Source: Blattamonas nauphoetae (Eukaryota; Preaxostyla; Oxymonadida). Taken from it: a DNA stretch of 64,000 nt. The translations under genes and the position numbers were made by a program. Numbering within the stretch: the stretch's first letter is position 1; the number at the start of each line of letters is the position of its first letter. The notes beneath the pieces were generated by a model that saw nothing but the letters and a program-made list of their open reading frames with translations, ran no database searches and was not told where the DNA came from. Below are positions 45,411 to 56,954 of the stretch, one piece after another. The stretch is taken from contig JARBJD010000240.1 of the NCBI GenBank assembly GCA_033064195.1, positions 52,339-116,338 on the forward strand, given 5' to 3'.

Positions 45411-45664
45411 CTTCCCCTTCTGCCGTGTCTTCTCCATCAAAACCAAACGTCCATGCAATCGTTCCTTTCCGATTTGATTGCATAGATCATCCTAAGAAGG
45501 AAGACCTACGATCTCTTGATCAATCAGAACTCAACTTACTGTGGTCCACTGCGGAGTTTCTCCACACAAGTCTCAGAACTAAAATCAATCCTCTCCCACA
45601 ATCTCTCAATCCTTCTGATTCAACTTCATTTAGTATCCAAAATCCCCAACAGTATCGACACTAA
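43891..45664 (+). CDS. Protein kinase / coiled-coil protein without SPRY (arm B)
   Basis: Exons 43891-44193, 44317-44440, 44569-44891 and 44933-45664 give about 493 residues; introns are at the same positions as in the arm A gene. The kinase is complete: LGQGRFGSV, FAMKIL, YGDLKGSN (non-RD), GDFG (created by joining exons 2 and 3), FWAPE, and the C-lobe end LLSKNPSQRISSTELV. A coiled coil follows (about residues 275-405). The SPRY domain of the arm A protein is absent: after TPRDVSRS the reading continues into unrelated helical sequence (DLRSLDQSELNLLWSTAEFL) and stops at 45664. Likely a cytosolic serine/threonine-type kinase whose partner-binding module was replaced. Confidence 0.85.
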
Positions 45665-46426
45665 AAAGCTGATGACACTTTCTCCTCCAAGAGGAATTGT
45701 GGTGTCATCCACACCAGATCACATGATTGATTCGCAAATAATCGATGATTATATTTCGGTTCTTTCGTCACTCCTCATCATCCGACTCGAGCAAAACCCT
45801 CCTGACATGGCCCTTGTTTTCCCTGAGTTGCGAGAAAATGAACTACGATATGGCAACAATGAAATGTTCAGTCTATACGATCTGCTCATCAAAACATTCA
45901 ACCGACACAAATCGCAGAGGAGATCATGTCAACTGTCTCATCTATTCTCCCATCTGCTCCTCTAAATGACTTCATCAGAGTAATCTTCCGCCAGAAAAAC
46001 TCTGCAGAGCTGATGGCTATTGTGGACTGCCTGAGCAACTATCGGAATCTCTCGTTAACAGCTTCTCCAAGTGAACACCGGAACTTCTATTCTTCCATTC
46101 TGGTCTGCATTGTCCAATCGTTGCGCTTGATCATCCATCAAGTCCTTGACACTTCAGTCGTCACGGAATTTTGGCGTACACTCGCCTTTTTCACCACAAC
46201 TCACTTTGACCTTCGACTCCAAACAGATTTTTTGTCAATCATTACTGATCTTCTCCCATCACTCTCAATCAACCACCCTCAACTTGTTCTCTCCATTGTA
46301 GAAACAATTGAACGCCATTTCTCAGAGTCCTGGACAGTTACCACGAAACAGAGGACAATCCCATCTTCTCTGACAAACCATCCGTTCCTTTCTCAGGAGA
46401 TGATTAAAACTGTATCCGAAATATGA
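45440..46426 (+). pseudogene. Decayed helical host gene downstream of the arm B kinase
   Basis: Helical coding sequence passes through three frames: DLRSLDQSELNLLWSTAEFL (to about 45640), then VSKIPNSIDTKKLMTLSPPR..IIDDYISVLSSLLIIRLEQN (to about 45900), then AEEIMSTVSSILPSAPLNDF..AIVDCLSNYRNLSL..TEFWRTLAFFTTTHFDLRLQ to the stop near 46424. No GT-AG introns fit both changes, so frameshifts are likely. It resembles the HEAT-like proteins of the window. The first part is now fused in frame to the kinase coiled coil. From 46430 to 46990 I see no supportable gene. Confidence 0.5.
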
Positions 46427-47159
46427 GAGCAGAATCATCTATCCATTCACTCCAGAAGTCAGAACGGCTTACAAACCAAAATCGGATCAGAAAGCTCAGA
46501 TTGCCTTCACTCGTGGTTATTGCCTCTTTTTACAGCGTCATTTCGATGTTTGTGAGATGCCACTCGAGAAAAATGTTTTGGGTTGGATCAAACTCTCATC
46601 ATCAGTATCACCTCTTCTACTGCACTATTCACCTTATATAGACAATAATGGACTCTTCTTCTATTATAGATGAACGATTACCAAATTACTTGAAAAAATA
46701 CATCGTGATCGACTATGTTCAGTTGTCCAGTATCGATCAAGCTGAATAATTGGAGATGAGGCTGTTTTATCCGTTCTCTGATCCTAAATACCTAGTTATT
46801 ACCATATTTTTGATTTTCTCTCCAAACTAGAGGAAAAAGAGAGAATTATGCAATTCGAGAAGAATTGGTCTTGAAATCCGATAAGATGACAACAATCGGC
46901 TCCCTACGTCGCTTTCTAGATTCTTTCCTATCTTTCGTCTTGATGATCGGTCTCCCCCTTGATTTCTTCGAGAAACTCAGAAGAATACCAATGATAGTCC
47001 CTCCACAAAACCGGCTAAAATATAAATAACCGGTTTTAATCGGCAAGGCCCAGAATTCGAACTATATTAGTAAAAAGTCATCTTATATACTCCTAGTAAT
47101 GCAATAGTGATGGTATTGAGAGAGAAATTGCACATGATATCGATCGATGAAATGAGAAT

Positions 47160-49137
47160 GGATCCAAAGAATGGGAAAATGAAAACAACAGCAGGAACGA
47201 CTGGTCGTTCATCAGTTGCAGGCAGTTGGTACAGCTCAGGTCGATGGTCATCGCTTCGTTGACCGTATCGAGTTCGTCCGCAAGTGATTTCACTTCGCCC
47301 ATGTAGTGTGATGCCTGACGGCCTGCTTTGCACAGAATCTCCACAACAGCATCTAACTTCGTGAGGATGGTCATGACAGTCTCCCACAGTTGGCGTGTCT
47401 CAGTCTCGATCTGCTGGTAGAACGAGAAGAGGGCATGGAAGGACATGACGACGAAATCCTGAAGAGGCAGAGAGGAAAGATGATGACAGAGGGAATGGTG
47501 AAAAAGGTGGATGAAGATTAGCAATCCGAAAAGAGGAAAAAACAACAAACCACATTCATCTCGTTGGCAGCTGTCAGTGAAGCGATGGTGCCGAGTTGGC
47601 TGGAAAAGCATTCGTTGAACTTGCGAACCGTGTCTTGTTTCCTTCCTAACCCTTCTCCAGCGCGTAGGAGAACTCCCTCACAATTCTCGTGTCGCTCTCA
47701 GTGAAGAGCATCACATACGATCAGATCTCGTCGCCGATGTCATCCAAGTAGTGCGGTTGGTGTGAGGTGACGATTGTTGAGTGAAACTTCTCGATCGAGG
47801 CAAGTTGGGCAGCTGACTCGTTCACTCCCACCCAATCTGTCCGTGTGTCAGTCGTGATGAGCCAGACTTTGGAGAGAAGGTGCTCGAGTTCAGTTTTTAG
47901 GGAGAGGAGGGAAGAGACCTCGAAGGAGAGGGTGTCAATGCTGAAGGGAAGAAATGAAAACAGAAAGGAGAATGATTGAGGAGATAAGGGCATGAAAGAA
48001 CGAAGAGCAAAGACGATGAATAAGATGAGACGCACACCGCTGGTTGGATTCGTCGAGTGATTGGTTTGTTGCTGTCAGGTTGGCTTTGAGTGTGTCTCGC
48101 TCTGTCGTGAGCTGATCAATGTTTGTGTGGAGTGTCTCGATGGAATAGCTCTTCTCCCTGTTCATCCCAATCCACTTATCCACCTCTCTCTTCTTCTTCT
48201 CCAATCTCTCCTCCAACCGCGTGTTGTTCTCCCGCGGCATCTCCATCTTCTTTCGCGTCTGCTCCAAACTCTTTTCTAGCGTGCTTTTGTCAGCGGCCAG
48301 CGAAGCTGCTCGAACTTGGAAGTCTGAAATTGTTTCTGTCAGTCGATCGTTCTCCCCTTTGAGACGAGTCGGTTCGGATTGTTCCTCAGCCGAGATTGAA
48401 CCCATTGTTCGTTGTTCTTTTTCAAACTTCGTCTTGTCGGCCGAGCGCTGTCGTTCTGTATCGACGAGTGTTGCTTTCAAGGAATCGATCATTCGCAACA
48501 GATCTGCATTCGATGCTGAAGATGTGGATGGATCGACGAGGTGTTCTTGTTCCTGTTTCAGAGTAGAGTCGACGCTGCCATCCTTCTGTTTGTTCACTCC
48601 AATCTGCTGTACGGCATCACTGTCCAATCCATTCAGAGAGAGACGCTGCTCTTCCGATATTGTCGGTGCTCCTGTGAACTGTCTCGTTGTGAAATATGCA
48701 TCTGCATCTGAATACGTTGTCTACGGGGTGTGTCGTTTCAGGTCAGCCGGCGACTCCTTCCGCTCTCCTCTTCTCTCCTGCTGCGAGCTGTTCAGCTTCG
48801 GTCTCGCCACGAACGAGTCTTCCAAACGCGAGAAATTGTCGACTTGCTCGTCTCGCATGGTGTCGACGATGATCGTGTTCAACAGGACGAGGCCGTGCTT
48901 GTCTGCGGTCGGTTGGAGAGTAGACGGGCTCAGCCTCTCCTCCCAACACTCAGATGCTGTTTCTTCTGTTTCAAATTCAGTCTCGTTCCGGTTCGTGTCG
49001 CGTGAGGGTTGCGATGAGACGGCGTTGTTCAGATTGACAGCATTCACTTTTGCTTCGTCGTCCTGTGAGTCGTTCCGGTTGTTCGTCTCTCCCATCACTT
49101 TGACGTGTCCTCTGCAGTGTCCTCGTTCTTCTCTCAC
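47160..49137 (-). pseudogene. Coiled-coil protein with a RING-like start, decayed, inside the TIR element
   Basis: Acidic N-terminal part (49137-48724, ETNNRNDSQDDEAKVNAVNL), an in-frame TAG at 48721-48723, then a long coiled coil (LLRMIDSLKATLVDTERQRS; LEKSLEQTRKKMEMPRENN; NIDQLTTERDTLKANLTATN). An intron of about 100 bp (donor near 48036) leads to IDTLSFEVSSLLSLKTELEH..TDWVGVNESAAQLASIEKFH. A TGA at 47721-47723 and a frame change near 47650 precede DTVRKFNECFSSQLGTIASL. A further intron leads to DFVVMSFHALFSFYQQIETE and IDLSCTNCLQLMND, resembling the first Cys pair of a RING or U-box finger, cut off by the element end. It looks like a captured host gene that has decayed. Confidence 0.55.
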
Positions 49138-50205
49138 ATCGTCCGTCTCCTTCTCTCACTCTTCCGCCCTTTCTCCGTCCTTCTCAGCTCGTTCCCCAGC
49201 CTCCTCGCTGTCTGATCCTTCTTTTTGCGTGTTGGCGACTCCGACTGAATTTGTTGTGGTGGATGATGATATGACTGGGAATTCTGCGTGACAATAACAG
49301 TGGACGATTGTTGTGGAAACAGTGGGTTGATGTGCTGTTGCTTTTGGTGCATAAAACCCTCTCTGTTTGAGAGGGAGTCGGCCCTCTGTTTGGCACACCA
49401 CCGTGCCTGTAAACGGACAGTGCTGTGCTCGTTCTGAGAAAGGAAGGGAGAAAAGTCCTTTTGTTGATCTGGGAAGGCGACAACAACTCGTCCAGAATCG
49501 ACAAGCGGGTTCTGGACATCGTTGACCTTGCCTGGATGGTGTTCGTGTTTGTTTCGATTCTCAAGGACTTTAACATGAGGATGGAGGGGATACGACATAA
49601 CATCGCCCAAATAGAGAGGTGGGAGCCGAGTATCTTCAGCTTGTTCCTGTTGCGAGTGAATCAGAGATCTGATTGTCATCGGGAAGTCCTGACTGGGCGC
49701 ATCTGCTTGGCCATCTTCAGAAACAAGCACTTGTTGGTTGTATGTCGGTTGCTGCTGATGAGGGTATTGATGGTCGAGAGATTCCACGATGATGGGATAG
49801 AACTCGTCTGGTTGATTTTCTGGTCCCTCATCGAAGGATGCTGCCAATAGTACATGTGGTGAGGTCGAGGACGCCCAGTTATTCCCATTTGTGTTGAGGG
49901 AGTCTTTTCAGTGTCATCGCCAGGCTGTTGGGAAGACGGCGACGATGCTGTCTGAGTGACGTTCTTGACGATGCGTATGGGGATTGAGTATCGTCCCCCT
50001 CGACACCATCCGTAATGTCACCATGGGGGAAGTGATTTATATTGAGTTCAAAGTTTGTGGGCTGGATGGGGACGTAGATGAATCCATTCCGTTCGATCGG
50101 AAGTGGAGAGTTATGTGTCGTGTGATCTCGACCGTATTCGGGAAAGATATCGAGGAATGAAGGATTTTGAGTCGTTTGGTTATGTGAGTTCATCCAGTGT
50201 CGCAT
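49134..50205 (-). CDS. Gln/Ser-rich element-associated frames
   Basis: Three offset frames. 49879-50205 reads ERNGFIYVPIQPTNFELNIN..HGDITDGVEGDDTQSPYA. 49676-49888 carries MYYWQHPSMRDQ. 49134-49847 reads QPDEFYPIIVESLDHQYPHQ and a Gln/His-rich stretch ending in basic RKSERRRRTM. The first two parts are also present in MULE 1 at 34860-35205, so they belong to the transposable element rather than to the coiled-coil gene. No known domain. Whether they form one spliced protein is unclear. Confidence 0.4.
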
Positions 50206-50465
50206 TTACATCAAAATACATCGAGTTTTTCAGAGAATTTTGCTACGTTGTGTGGAGATTGTCTGTAGATGAGGTAATCTTTTGATAAATTAGTGGTGGT
50301 GATGGAGAAGAGGTGCCAGATGGTAAATTAGACATCGACGATCTTAAATACTGGGAGAGAAGTGTAGCTTCAATTAGGTACCCATTCTTTGAAAAAGTGT
50401 TCTGAACAATCCCAATCTGATGCAGATAGCCTAATTATTGTCACTCGTTTTTAATACACTTCACT

Positions 50466-51661
50466 TATACTGGCGTGACCGAGCCTTTTGGCTCGGTCAG
50501 TGTCACCTCACTTTTCTTCTAAGGGTTAGATCAACTCCTCACTCAGTACTATGGTTGAAAACCGTCCAAAATTATCTTCATACTCACTAGAGGAGGCGTA
50601 TGAGGATGAATCTGTCAGAAGTTTGAAAACGAAAATGATCTACCCAAAGTCTCTCTAATCACCGATAAAGCACCGTTCAAAATGGCGAGACTGTGGAAAT
50701 AGAGTATGTTTCACCTATCATCTCATGTTTCTCACCGTTCGATCAAGTCTTAAGTTCAGTTTATGCTCACACAACGATCAAAACGAACATCAGAATAGAA
50801 AATTCTTGCCATTCCCAACGGAGAAAGCGACCACATATTCAACCATCACAAACCCACAATATCAACCAGAGCTGACAAGTATACAGTGAAAGGATGGATA
50901 ATGAAGGTGAATATGATGAAGAAGTCGATGAAGGATCCGAAGAGGAACAAGCTGAAGAGGAATCGTCGAAACGGATCAATGGAGATAATGATGATGTCAA
51001 GACAGACGTGAAAATGACGATGAGATTGAAGCTAACCGTCAGGGTTCTGACAACGATGGTGAGAAGGATGAGTTGGAGGTAGACAGAACATCTGAAGTGA
51101 AAGAAGACGAGGAGTGTTAGATCCAAACTCAAATTCTTCCTCCCTCCACCCAAAACGACACAAACGAGACCAATGGGGAATGAAAAGTGCCGGAAGATGA
51201 GAAAAGACTGAAATGATCTATTCGGGGACGAAAACGAAGAAAAAGACCTTAATTCATCGGAATCGACTCGAGTTCCAAGGAAGAGACTCTTTGATCCAAT
51301 GCTCATGAGGGACATTTAATCATTTCACAAGATCAAGTTGATTGAAGTATTCTATAGAAATCATCGATCTGCTTATGTCCACCCTCGAATGACTTGCTCG
51401 ATCAATCCTGTAATTTTCATTTTTTTACTTGAAAAAGAGAAAAAAGAGAGTCTGACTCCTCTGACGCGATGACTGAGAAATAAAACAGTTATTTAACTCA
51501 AATTCTCTTCAATCACTGAATACCTTGTCATGGAAAGCACCTGATGGAGATCTTCGAAAAAAGGTTGATCAGATCTGACCCATTTTTCCAAAACCTCCTG
51601 TCACTGACCGTCACCACTTTTTGGTGAAAAGTGACCCGGTCACCCCGGTCACGCCAGTATA
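50466..51661. mobile_element. Second hAT-like non-autonomous element, nested
   Basis: The inverted ends TATACTGGCGTGACCG (50466) and its complement (ending 51661) are flanked by a perfect 8-bp duplication ACTTCACT (50458-50465, 51662-51669). Subterminal GGTCAGTGTCACC motifs resemble those of the element at 16988, so the two are related. The interior has a short acidic frame (50894-51082, DNEGEYDEEVDEGSEEEQAE) and no transposase. It interrupts the larger TIR element (46994-51757). Confidence 0.8.
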
Positions 51662-52212
51662 ACTTCACTTTGACTCAATGCCGAGATATGAAGGCTCTCA
51701 TTTTTTTGTCTGAATTTAGCCGGTTTTATAAATAAAACCGGTTTTGTGGAGGGTCTATGATCACAATTCTGGTCAAACTTCCTAGATTCATCTCTAATCC
51801 CATAAACCAGACTTTCACTGACTCTATTAGTCGGAATAGTGTGAAATTAACAAGAAAAATAGAACAAGACCTCTGCTTGAGTGGTCCGACGAAGTAACAT
51901 GTTGCCCATTTTCCCCTTTTTATCAGGCATTTCATCACTTTTTTCCATAAAAATTTTGTGTGATCACGGTTTATGGTGAAGTCAAAAAAAACCATTCTAC
52001 AACTCGAAATTTTCCGACATCCCAAGTACACACTTATTATTGAGACCGAAATCCAGAATAGGGCTTCCAGTCCCTTCAGCCCATCACAAAACCAGGGCTC
52101 CACTTCATTTGAGATAAGGACGTGACCGGTGAAATGTTTTTAGTAATGGGTAGGCCTGACCAAATTTGTCGTTCATATTCATTTATAAGACCTCCTCATC
52201 GTTCCTGACCGA

Positions 52213-52426
52213 TATATCTCTTCACACATTCGGTCATCCTCACGTTGGTGCTCTTAATGTGGACAATTCTGAACCCGAGACCTCACTTCATTCAACGGAT
52301 CAACTTCACTCCAGGCTGGATTACTTGCGATTCCACTTCACTTATGACGAACTAACGAACAAGATAAACTACAGGATCCTTACCCCAATCCAATTGCCAA
52401 CAAACACTTCACTTTACACATCATAG
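52213..52426 (+). CDS. Short unassigned frame in the TIR element
   Basis: Open frame reading HTFGHPHVGALNVDNSEPET, then SRLDYLRFHFTYDELTNKIN and ending TNTSLYTS. The composition looks protein-like, but it is short, has no clear start and no recognised family. It is listed because it is one of only two coherent coding stretches in this element. Confidence 0.25.
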
Positions 52427-54712
52427 GAAACCATCAACCATGAACAGTTTTCCACAACACCTGATGTAGTCAGAGGCTCAGCGTCCTCAAAATCAGGGGG
52501 ATATCGTCGAATACGCAATCACTTCACTTGCAAAGGTTAGTTCTACAAATCATCGCACACTTCACCGAAAGGTCTCATCGTCCACCATGCCAACCGAAAC
52601 AGACAATTCACCACGATGAGGGAGGCAGGAATAAGCACCATCTATCTTAACAGATGTTTTATCACCAAACGTTCGAAACTTTAACGGTCCAAGCGGACTC
52701 ATCTGAACTCTGATCATTCAAGGGAAGGAATTCTCAACAATAGCAATTATTATTCCAGACCAGGTACCAGCATCCTTAGGGATAACTATACAAAGACTAA
52801 AATGTGATGAAAAATCCATTCCTGGTGACTTCCAGTGCGCTTTAAGGTGACATGGATTCATCTCCACTACCAACGATTCCATCCAACGAAACACCACGTA
52901 AATAGAACCAGATCAGCATCCAAGATGTCTGTGCACCAAAGTTAGGTCGTTTACGAGTTTGAACTCAGTCCATGGACCATGTGACAGGTGGGATTCAAAT
53001 GTCACTCTCCCAAACGACTATGACCGACATTATGAAATGGAAAAGAGCATTTCTATCATTAAAGGAACACGAATCAAAAGAAGAGGGGGACAAAGATATT
53101 AATGATGACGCACAGCAACCGAAGCCGAAATACCAACCAAAGGTCCTACCGAGAGGGGAGAGTGCTGTTGAAGACAAAAACAGATTGTGAATAGTCATCT
53201 AAGCTGAAACACAACATCCTATTTACGGTTCCCACATCATCCAGACAGCACTGTTGACACAACCAAGATACCATGTCACAACTCCCCCCTAGCCATATGA
53301 CAGCTTCTATTTCACAAATCATTGAACTCAAATCGACTTCGCTTTGTCTACAATCCACATCATTCACTCTCATTTGAGTTCTACCATCTATTGCACACAA
53401 AGACGCCGACGCACACATTCGTCCTGAGCACAACCAGCTCACGGTGTTTGGGGCTCGAACACCGAAAGTACGAACCACTTCACTGGGACGGCCACACTCA
53501 ATGTCAACCATGCTCAGCACTTCAGCGCAATCAACACGACAGTGATGACCTGTCACAACTCACTCCAATCCAACGACGATGTCTCAAGCAAGGATTCTTT
53601 GAGACGACACAGGTCCTATTCGTTGACCACAGGCGTCACTCGCTGTATTTTCATGGGTTACTTCTCATCTTTCTCGGAAGGCACCACAATCAGCCTCGAC
53701 ACGTCAAAACTCAAAAACATTGCTGTATATTTCACAGAACACTGCCAATATGCCTCAACCGGAAAAGAGGAGCAATCTAAGGGACGAACACGTTATAGTG
53801 AGGCAGACAACAACCAACTATGTCCAAATCGTCGATTGTGGACTATCACACTCACCGGGGTCAGCCCTCTGCCAGAATAGCTATCAGTCAATCACCATCT
53901 CCGGCTCTCTTGTCGAGAATTGATGGAGACTCGAGACGTCACTACCCATTGAGGCTCCAACAACATCTTCTCTCGTTGCCACTACGACGACATAAGGAAG
54001 CATCGTTCTTTGAGGGTCAGTTCTCCAACACAAAGTCATTTCTCTCGCCATTCGAGTAGCGCCGTTGAGAAATGTGGCAACTCTCGCGATTTCGCCTCCA
54101 CTCTTCCATCATCCGCTGACTTGACATCGATGTTCTCCAACTGAGCCTCAACATCGTTCGGAAATGGCGTGACACTCGTCGCAGTTGGAATGACAGACTC
54201 TTCCGGCAACTCAGCCTTCACCAGAAGCATCACTAGTCTGATTCCTTGAGTTCCAACACTTCAGACACTCACAATCACTACATCCTTGCTCACGACAGAT
54301 ACGGAAGGCACAGAGCTCACCAAATGCACAACCATGGATGAAACTGTTAAAGAATCAAAGCTCCTTCCCCTTGAAAACTCCTCGTTAAGGGATGGCACGT
54401 CCACAGCACCAACACAGCAACATTTGGCTTGTGTGACATCCGACAATGAGAAAGAGGCATTGACAACATCGGCGTCAGTCAAGTACAATACAACTGGAAT
54501 CCTCAAACCATCACCGAGTGACTATCTCATCAGACAATGTCGATAACTGCATGGAGATTTATGCCGTCCTTCTCCATCACGAAATGAACTCTCAGTGTGG
54601 GAGGTAAATGCTTTGCATACAACACACCTGAGCAGGTGTTCAAGGGAGATATAGCTGATCATATAACTCCAGCTCGCCTGAGCAGAATGGGACAGTCTCG
54701 TTCACTGAAGTG

Positions 54713-55151
54713 AAGGAAGAAACGACTATCCCATTGATCTCCTCGGGATTCTCACCCACTTCAAACTAGTATTCAAAACTGATTCTCTCACCAATGAATC
54801 ATCATCATCGCTTTCTTACACACTCTCTTTCACCACTGTCAACCTCGGCACGCAAGTCTCATCCGTTCAAACTGTTTATCTGCAAACATCATCTCTCCCC
54901 TCGTTCGGAACGGAAGACAATGTTCACATATTCGATCTGTATGCAGATCCGGCGTTCATCCCTCTGATATCAGGCGTTTTATCCAATACCAGAAAATCGA
55001 GCAATTTATCAGAAGTCGCCATTTCGTACAAATCCAACGAATCTGCGGTCGCCCTCATTACGTCTGGTGGTGTCCTTTTCCCTGACGACCACACGCTCCT
55101 CCTTGAAAACACAGCAGACTCATCGGACACTTCAAGAAAGACGGATTGCTA
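54713..55151 (+). CDS. Unassigned coding-like frame in the TIR element
   Basis: About 145 codons open without ATG: GRNDYPIDLLGILTHFKLVF, then SLSYTLSFTTVNLGTQVSSV, DNVHIFDLYADPAFIPLISG and SAVALITSGGVLFPDDHTLL to a TAA at 55149-55151. The alternating polar/hydrophobic pattern suggests beta-rich structure. No family recognised. Flanking frames (53322-53780, 53542-53923, 55067-55770) are less convincing. Confidence 0.35.
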
Positions 55152-56404
55152 ATTCGTCGACAAAGCCGGGCTCGTTATCTGCCTCACTCTCGCTCGTCGA
55201 AGGTCTTCTTCAGAAAGATGGACAGAAGTACAACCAAACAGGATTCAAGGTTAGGGGAGAGAGAGTTGAAGATATGCTTGCTGAGGATACTTTGACAGTC
55301 GCGGTTACAACAGAGCCAGCTCTCGTCTGTGATCTTTCTTTCGAGGTCGACACAGGCACCCAAAAGACATGGAAGAGTTGGAACTAGACCTCATCACGAT
55401 CAAAACATCTCACCTGGAGGGGAGAGCAAAAACAAGTTTACTGGGAGGAGAGCGAACATGGCCTCACATTCATCAATCACCTCACATCGACAGCAGACCT
55501 CGTCTCAGGAGATGTGAACGTTCACGAAACCGTGACAAGGCAAAGGGTTCATTAATGAGAACACGGAAACACTTCGCATTGTTCTCAATCACTGATTCCA
55601 TTTCATTTATCATTGACTCGCACAGATTCCGTTATGAACGATTTCAAACACCTTCCTCAACAAACAGAATCCTCTCAAATCAACTCAGAGGAAAACTTCG
55701 TTCATCTGCAATACCAATCTTCTCCTTGTCTAGGCTACGAATTCATCTCACAACCACTTCACAACGCTAGACCGCCAACAATAAACCGCGACTCTCACCC
55801 TTGCCTGCTCTTGTCTTCGTCGGGAAGCTCAGTTCTCCATGAATTGGGAGGAATTCAAATAATTCGAGGGGTCTTCCCTCGGCCCGACAGCCTTCGCCAC
55901 GCTATCAAACCTCCCTTGATGCATGCCAAATCATTTCACGACAAGGCGTCCCCGCTCATTCCACATCACAAATCTCTCCTCTGGCGCTCTGCTCCAACTT
56001 GCACTCCCTCCTCACTTCAACCCTTGCTCCATCAAGCCCGCTCGAGCAAACCATCTCATATCACAGCGGAGATTCAGGAAATCAGCCACTCGAACGTTTG
56101 TAGGCTGGGACCTCACTTCACACGCCATGCAACTCCACTACTCAGTGCCCATTCAGATTGGACACACCGCTCAGAACTTGGCCTCCGCCTGGTGGCAGCA
56201 GCTAAACGCTGGATCACGGCCTTTGTTTTGACTGTAATACTCCTTCGGCATACCTCACGGCATGTTCTTTTCGCATTCTCGCTTTTTCAGATCCTTTAAA
56301 ATCTCAAATGAAGTGGAGCCCTGGTTTTGTGATGGGCTGAAGGGACTGGAAGCCCTTCTCAAAAACCAGCGCTCCACTTCATCACTTCATCTGCCACGCC
56401 GTCG

Positions 56405-56560
56405 CCCATCATGTCGAGGAGTTGCCATGTCCAGTCCGTCGAGTAGTTGCCATGCCCCGTTCGTCGAGTAGTTATCATGTCCCATTTGTCAAGGAGTTGC
56501 ATGTCCCGTTCGTCGAGTAGTTGACATGTCCCAATTGTCAAGTAGTTGCCAAGTCCCGCG
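56405..56560 (+). repeat. Degenerate tandem repeat, 25-30 bp unit
   Basis: Five to six imperfect units built around GTCGAGTAGTTGCCATGTCC, with variants TCAAGGAGTTGCATG and TCAAGTAGTTGCCAAG. It lies inside the right end of the TIR element, between the inner inverted copy (56303) and the outer repeat (56704). Confidence 0.75.
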
Positions 56561-56954
56561 TCCCGGGGGGTTTCTTCTCAAAACGAGTTTCTTCCTCCCT
56601 TGCTCCCTTCAAGGTTGATAAACCCAGAACCACTCGTTGTGCCTTCGTGTCACGAGTGGGACTATGTAGGCAATCACTTCAATCACTTCATTCACGTCAT
56701 TTGCAGGCCTACCCATTACTAAAAACATTTCACCGGTCACGTCCTTATCTCAAATGAAGTGGAGCGCTGGTTTTTGAGAACGAAATAAAAAAATCTTGAT
56801 TTAGAAAATAGGAAAGAAAAACAACAAGAGAAACGCCTGTCTGAATCTCGATGAGAAATGGATACGAGCAGCGGAAAGAAAGAGAAATAATGAATTAATT
56901 TGAGATACACAGCATTCTGCACCACACAGACATGCCGTTGCATCAATGGGGGTC

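Larger units (their letters stand above)
46994..51757. mobile_element. TIR element carrying a decayed host-like gene
   Basis: The ends are inverted: TAGTCCCTCCACAAAACCGG at 46994 and the complement of TAGACCCTCCACAAAACCGG ending at 51757. Both are followed by an internal palindrome of AAAACCGG/CCGGTTTT around TATAAATA. Only TGA is common to both flanks, so the target duplication is unresolved and the superfamily is unassigned. The interior has minus-strand coding sequence (47093-50205) and a nested hAT-like element (50466). Part of its right end is shared with MULE 1 (34619-35205). Confidence 0.65.
52088..56774. mobile_element. Unclassified 4.7-kb TIR element rich in ACTTCA words
   Basis: A perfect 62-bp inverted repeat (52097-52158 and 56704-56765; it begins GCTCCACTTCATTTGAGATA) extends with slight mismatch to AAAACCAG outside. 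A further inverted copy of the outer left flank (GGCTTCCAGTCCCTTCAGCC) lies at about 56303-56350, suggesting nested or duplicated ends. The interior has no recognised transposase, polymerase or integrase. It holds scattered short frames and many ACTTCA(C) words. The superfamily is unknown. No other gene is supported between 51760 and 52088. Confidence 0.6.

Noticed and set aside
50894-51082. Acidic Glu/Asp frame as an element gene
   Set aside because: Low-complexity, 62 codons, no start context and no counterpart in the related hAT-like element at 16988.
52088-56774. Polinton/Maverick or other virus-like element
   Set aside because: The element is only 4.7 kb and I recognise no polymerase, integrase, protease or capsid-like sequence. 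Classified only as a TIR element of unknown type.
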